Positions 63,881 to 64,000 of a stretch of DNA of 64,000 nt are shown one piece after another. Location: the NCBI GenBank assembly GCA_963575745.1, contig CAUYUJ010020252.1:22501-86500 (forward strand). Reading direction: 5' to 3'. Origin of the DNA: Prorocentrum cordatum. Taxonomy: Eukaryota > Sar > Dinophyceae > Prorocentrales > Prorocentraceae. The notes under the pieces were generated by a model. It saw nothing but the letters and a program-made list of their open reading frames with translations. It did no database searches and had not been told where the DNA came from. Within the stretch, counting starts at the first letter, position 1; every line of letters starts with the position of its first letter. The translations under genes were made by a program, and so were the position numbers.

Positions 63881-64000
63881 GTCGGGCCTGTCCCCCTACA
63901 CGGGGATTTTCGACGAAAAATAAAAAATACCCCAGAAATGCACCAAAAAGACCAAAACATGTTCAAAAAATAGTCCCCAGACTATTTTTTGATTATTTTT
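63881..64000 (+). mobile_element. GTCGGGCC hairpin family, cut by window end
   Basis: GTCGGGCCTGTCCCCCTACA, GGGGATTTTCGACGAAAAAT, then AATAGTCCCCAGACTATT, the core in inverted form relative to the other copies. The right arm would lie beyond the window. Confidence 0.8.

Overview
The window reads as nuclear DNA of a dinoflagellate-type protist with a very large, repeat-filled genome. It is GC-rich and gene-poor. It lacks bacterial-style operons, Shine-Dalgarno sites and tRNA or rRNA clusters. Coding evidence is limited to one good intronless gene, one helicase exon, one frame-broken gene and several short exon-like islands. A near match to the dinoflagellate spliced leader lies at 12,788, and hairpin elements with GT and AG at their ends resemble the introner elements reported from dinoflagellates. 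The lineage is an inference from these traits; no ribosomal or other marker gene is present.

Region by region: 1-7,100 holds (GGA)n tracts, one copy of a 0.8-1.1 kb composite repeat and degenerate arrays. 7,100-8,720 holds an exon with an S33-hydrolase-like GGPG motif between hairpin elements. 8,750-12,780 holds a TTGGGGCC-type array and a second composite copy in reverse. 13,282-14,004 is a complete intronless gene for a small protein with a signal peptide. 14,300-25,000 is almost entirely dispersed and tandem repeats, including a G-rich minisatellite between inverted arms. 25,000-36,100 carries more microsatellites, hairpins and three weak exon candidates. 36,554-37,300 (minus) is the C-terminal part of a Pif1-like helicase, abutting a 101-bp tandem array. 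39,400-45,100 is an AT-richer zone with unrecognised coding fragments between tandem arrays. 45,165-46,795 is a CT tract and a 21-bp minisatellite. 47,211-48,826 is an unrecognised, frame-broken gene. 49,735-54,345 is a large asymmetric inverted structure. 54,780-61,300 is a string of plus-strand exon-like islands separated by hairpin elements and TCC tracts. 61,868-64,000 has an AAT-tailed insertion with a 26-bp target duplication, a hairpin, a short reading frame and one more hairpin end.

The few genes show no shared pathway. The most notable content is structural: several hairpin families beside or between exon-like islands, microsatellite expansions inside those hairpins, and purine/pyrimidine tracts covering very roughly a tenth of the window. 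Many long open frames here are only translations of repeats whose unit is a multiple of three and were left out.
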